Assembly: GCA_937981955.1 (NCBI GenBank)
Contig: CALJNA010000063.1
Coordinates: forward strand, 1 to 63,144
Direction of reading: 5' to 3'
Length of the DNA: 63,144 nucleotides
From: an uncultured Granulosicoccaceae bacterium
Lineage (GTDB): Bacteria > Pseudomonadota > Gammaproteobacteria > Granulosicoccales > Granulosicoccaceae
The notes below the pieces were generated by a model. The model searched no databases, was not told the origin of the DNA, and saw nothing but the letters and a program-made list of their open reading frames with translations. Position 1 is the first letter of the stretch, and the number at the start of each line of letters is the position of its first letter. Below, one piece after another: positions 60,983-63,144 of this stretch. The position numbers and the translations under genes are program-made.

Positions 60983-61831
60983 TTAAGGCTTTGCCGCAAC
61001 GACTTTCTGACTGATTTCACCAAGATGCTGAATGCCAACATTCATGCGCTGACCCACGTCAAGAAATCGTGGAGGGTTGAAACCCAAACCAACACCAGGG
61101 GGTGTGCCGGTTGGAATCAAATCTCCCGGGCGCAGTGTCATCGTTTGACTAATGTAACTCACGATATGAGCAACGCTAAATATCATGGTACGCGTGTTAC
61201 CCGTTTGCATTCGCTCGCCGTCAACATCCAGCCACATGTCGAGCGCTTGAACATCCGCTATTTCATCTCGAGTAGTTAATACCGGCCCGAACGGACAGAA
61301 TGCGTCATGGCTTTTGCCCTTAACCCATTGTCCTGTGCCATCAAGCTGAAATGCTCGTTCTGAAACATCATTAACGACGCAGTAGCCTGCAACGTAATCG
61401 AGTGCATTTTCCTCACTAACATACCGGGCCTCTTTACCAATCACAATGCCCAACTCAACTTCCCAATCCAGCTTCGTACTACCCAACGGCTTCTGCACAT
61501 CATCGTTCGGTCCACATAACGACGTATCGGCTTTCATGAACAAAATGGGCTCATCGGGAATGGGCATGCCCGATTCTGCCGCATGATCCGAGTAATTCAA
61601 TCCAATGCAGACCACCTTTCGTACATTTGACACAGGTTCTGCAAGACGGACAGTAGCATCGACGACGGGACAGGCGGCCAAATCAATCTGCCGTAACTGT
61701 TCCAGGGAACTATCATCGAGCTGCTGATATCCAATATCGGAGACATGGGCAGATATATCTCTGATCTGGCCAGCAGAATCCATGGCCCCGGGCTTTTCCG
61801 AGCCAGATTCACCAAAACGCAAAAGCTTCAT
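60983..61831 (-). CDS. Fumarylacetoacetate hydrolase (FAH)-family protein
   Basis: A protein of 282 residues. Metal-binding acidic residues lie in DWEVELGIVIGKEA and VNDVSERAFQ, and the conserved LIPTGTPPGVGLG is near the C-terminus. FAH-fold enzymes hydrolyse or decarboxylate C-C bonds of diketo acids. In L-fuconate and related routes a FAH enzyme cleaves the 2,4-diketo-3-deoxy acid. It is the first gene of the leftward operon. A loosely palindromic site lies 20-36 bp upstream. Confidence 0.88.
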   Translation of the reverse strand: MKLLRFGESGSEKPGAMDSAGQIRDISAHVSDIGYQQLDDSSLEQLRQIDLAACPVVDATVRLAEPVSNVRKVVCIGLNYSDHAAESGMPIPDEPILFMKADTSLCGPNDDVQKPLGSTKLDWEVELGIVIGKEARYVSEENALDYVAGYCVVNDVSERAFQLDGTGQWVKGKSHDAFCPFGPVLTTRDEIADVQALDMWLDVDGERMQTGNTRTMIFSVAHIVSYISQTMTLRPGDLIPTGTPPGVGLGFNPPRFLDVGQRMNVGIQHLGEISQKVVAAKP

Positions 61832-61851
61832 AACAAGGATTTCCTGCTAGA

Positions 61852-61867
61852 TTAGTCGGATGATTAA
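61852..61867. promoter_or_regulatory. Imperfect palindrome upstream of the sugar-acid operon
   Basis: TTAGTCGGATGATTAA matches the form TTAnTCnnnnGAnTAA. It lies in the only promoter region of the FAH-led operon. A GntR-type operator is possible, but the fit is weak and no regulator gene is nearby. Confidence 0.3.
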
Positions 61868-61945
61868 AACGCTTAACGATACAGAAGCACTGCCTGACAG
61901 ACAAGAACGGACGCCAATATTCCTCCCGGCGACAGGTCAGGCCTG

Positions 61946-62737
61946 ATGCGCTGGGCGCTACGAATCATCGGATTTATTGTGCTGTTCTACCTGCTTCCAG
62001 CCGGTTGCATGTTCGCCCAACACCAGGTTGGAGACGCTAATAAATCCTGGTGGGAGCTGCGCCGAGACAGCAGCGAACAAGCACCACCGGCAGCGGACAG
62101 CAGCGAAGCGGTCATACAAGTCTATGCAGCCCGGGCGGCCCGATGGCGTGGTTCATTCGGCGTGCACACCTGGGTTGCCACCAAACGACGCTCGGAAAAC
62201 CGCTATACCCGAATGGAAGTCATCGGTTATTCCGTATTCTGGGGCAATGACGCGGTCAGAATTCGTGGGGGCTCACCCGATAGCTATTGGTTTGGTAATC
62301 GACCCTATCTACTTCGCGACATTCGCGGCGGAGAAAACGTAGACGCACTTATTGACCGTTTGCACGCTGCTGCCAACCGCTACCCGTACAACCACACGTA
62401 TAAAGTGTGGCCCGGACCTAACAGCAACACATTCACAGCTTATCTGGCGCGAGCGGTGCCAGAATTACGGCTGGAACTTCCGTCCACCGCCATCGGTAAG
62501 GATTATGTGTCGTGGAAACAGCTCGTCTCCAGAAGTCCTTCAGGAACAGGAGCACAATTTTCGTTGAAAGGATATGGCGGATTGCTTGTCGGGCTTGAAG
62601 AAGGCCTGGAAGTTAATGTACTGGGATTAACCGCCGGCGTAGACCTGTATCCACCGGCTATAAAACTGCCTGCGGTGGGACGCTTGGGTTTTTCCGATTA
62701 TCGCCGTTTCAACGAAGCGGACATTGCTCCACCGTAA
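61946..62737 (+). CDS. DUF3750 family protein
   Basis: A protein of 263 residues with an N-terminal hydrophobic segment (LRIIGFIVLFYLLPAGCM) that is a membrane anchor or signal. The DUF3750 core covers VIQVYAARAARWRGSFGVHTWVATK, YSVFWGNDAVRIRGGSPDSYWFG and AANRYPYNHTYKVWPGPNSNTF. Function unknown; the family is common in proteobacteria. The gene is divergent from the FAH-led operon. Confidence 0.88.
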   Translation: MRWALRIIGFIVLFYLLPAGCMFAQHQVGDANKSWWELRRDSSEQAPPAADSSEAVIQVYAARAARWRGSFGVHTWVATKRRSENRYTRMEVIGYSVFWGNDAVRIRGGSPDSYWFGNRPYLLRDIRGGENVDALIDRLHAAANRYPYNHTYKVWPGPNSNTFTAYLARAVPELRLELPSTAIGKDYVSWKQLVSRSPSGTGAQFSLKGYGGLLVGLEEGLEVNVLGLTAGVDLYPPAIKLPAVGRLGFSDYRRFNEADIAPP

Positions 62738-62954
62738 AGCTCTATGTCTACCGTCTCAGATAATGCTCAGGTTGCCGGTCAAGTCAGTGATTGAATCCAG
62801 ACAAACAGCCTGACCTCATCACTTTTGCCGCGATAACACATTCACTTCCACCTCGGATAACTCAGATTTTCTTATCTGAAGTAATGATGTGGGCGCTCTC
62901 TATGTAGCTGTATCGATCAAAAACTGCTCCAGATGAGTGGGGCTGGTTATCACG

Positions 62955-63143
62955 CTATCCCCACTGGCTAGTGTGCCGAGCAGCACGCTGTTGTAAGGTC
63001 CTGGGAGCAAGATTTAATAGTTTCAATCGATCACAAAACACATCGATGAAAATATCCATGTGATCAGCCAGACGTTCGGGCTTTTTCGTTGTGCACCAGG
63101 TTCGTCGGTTCAACCGATTGACCTTGGCTCTAATGGTGGCGAA
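62955..63143 (-). pseudogene. C-terminal fragment of a transposase, cut by the window edge
   Basis: An open frame of 62 codons enters from the right edge and stops at 62955. It contains KVNRLNRRTWCTTKKPERLA, which resembles the C-terminal part of IS1-like DDE transposases. There is no start codon because the gene continues beyond the window. Whether the element is intact cannot be seen. Confidence 0.5.
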
Positions 63144-63144
63144 C

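Noticed and set aside
1..63144. tRNA, rRNA, CRISPR arrays, prophage and replication origin
   Set aside because: On reading both strands I saw no cloverleaf, no repeat-spacer array, no phage structural genes and no dnaA-box cluster. A covariance-model scan could still find a small RNA that I missed.

Overview
The window reads as chromosome of a heterotrophic, probably marine gammaproteobacterium of roughly even base composition. It has TRAP and ABC importers, a full methylamine-type C1/N module, sugar-acid catabolism, tungstate uptake and several Sec or lipoprotein-exported proteins. The mix resembles Granulosicoccus-like lineages, but this is only a guess: there is no rRNA or marker gene to fix the taxon. 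I saw no tRNA, rRNA, CRISPR array, phage module or complete insertion sequence. A transposase fragment lies at the right edge.

Left third (1-25 kb). After a partial gene, an XRE regulator, a KDPGal-type aldolase and a DUF599 membrane protein come two DUF1989 genes, a class-I glutamine amidotransferase, a GlxA-type (DJ-1/AraC) regulator and a divergent four-gene soxBDAG-like flavoenzyme operon (6136-11193). About 8 kb of unrelated genes follow: an orphan amino-acid binding protein, a thioredoxin-like protein, two overlapping paralogous OmpA-like lipoproteins, a GH1 beta-glucosidase, DUF2177, an RluA-type synthase, TauE and a YdjM-like protein. Then glxBCD (mgsABC) and a gmaS/glnT-type ligase occur (19479-23827). 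Together soxBDAG, glxBCD and gmaS make the gene set of the N-methylglutamate pathway (methylamine to gamma-glutamylmethylamide to N-methylglutamate to glutamate plus a folate-bound C1 unit). The delta subunit lacks the zinc cysteines of true sarcosine oxidase. The DUF1989 pair is notable because the TMAO demethylase Tdm uses a DUF1989 domain.

Middle (23.9-36.8 kb). A divergent locus shares one 168-bp control region with a perfect 17-bp palindrome. Leftward run a TRAP transporter (dctPQM), an amidase, a 69-aa membrane protein, a D-2-hydroxyacid dehydrogenase, a FadR-type regulator and a DUF2059-like exported protein. Rightward run glycerate 2-kinase, a LarA homologue with all nickel-pincer catalytic residues, and the cofactor genes larC, larE and larB. 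The arrangement suggests uptake and racemisation of a 2-hydroxy acid, plausibly glycerate, ahead of phosphorylation.

Right (36.8-63 kb). In order: a di-haem peroxidase lipoprotein, a nucleotide-sugar-type epimerase, a GST, a DEAD-box helicase with an overlapping 26-codon leader ORF, a GFA protein, a HAD gene remnant, an HD phosphohydrolase, a serC-serA operon of the alphaproteobacterial type, a small redox or copper-like cluster (cytochrome c, DUF411, glutaredoxin-MauE fusion), and the tungstate operon tupBCA with an HTH/binding-protein fusion. After these come two DNA-binding or secreted proteins of unknown role and a leftward sugar-acid operon (FAH, IlvD/Edd, beta-hydroxyacid dehydrogenase, UxaA, FAD oxidase, DUF1349). 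DUF3750 and the transposase fragment close the window.
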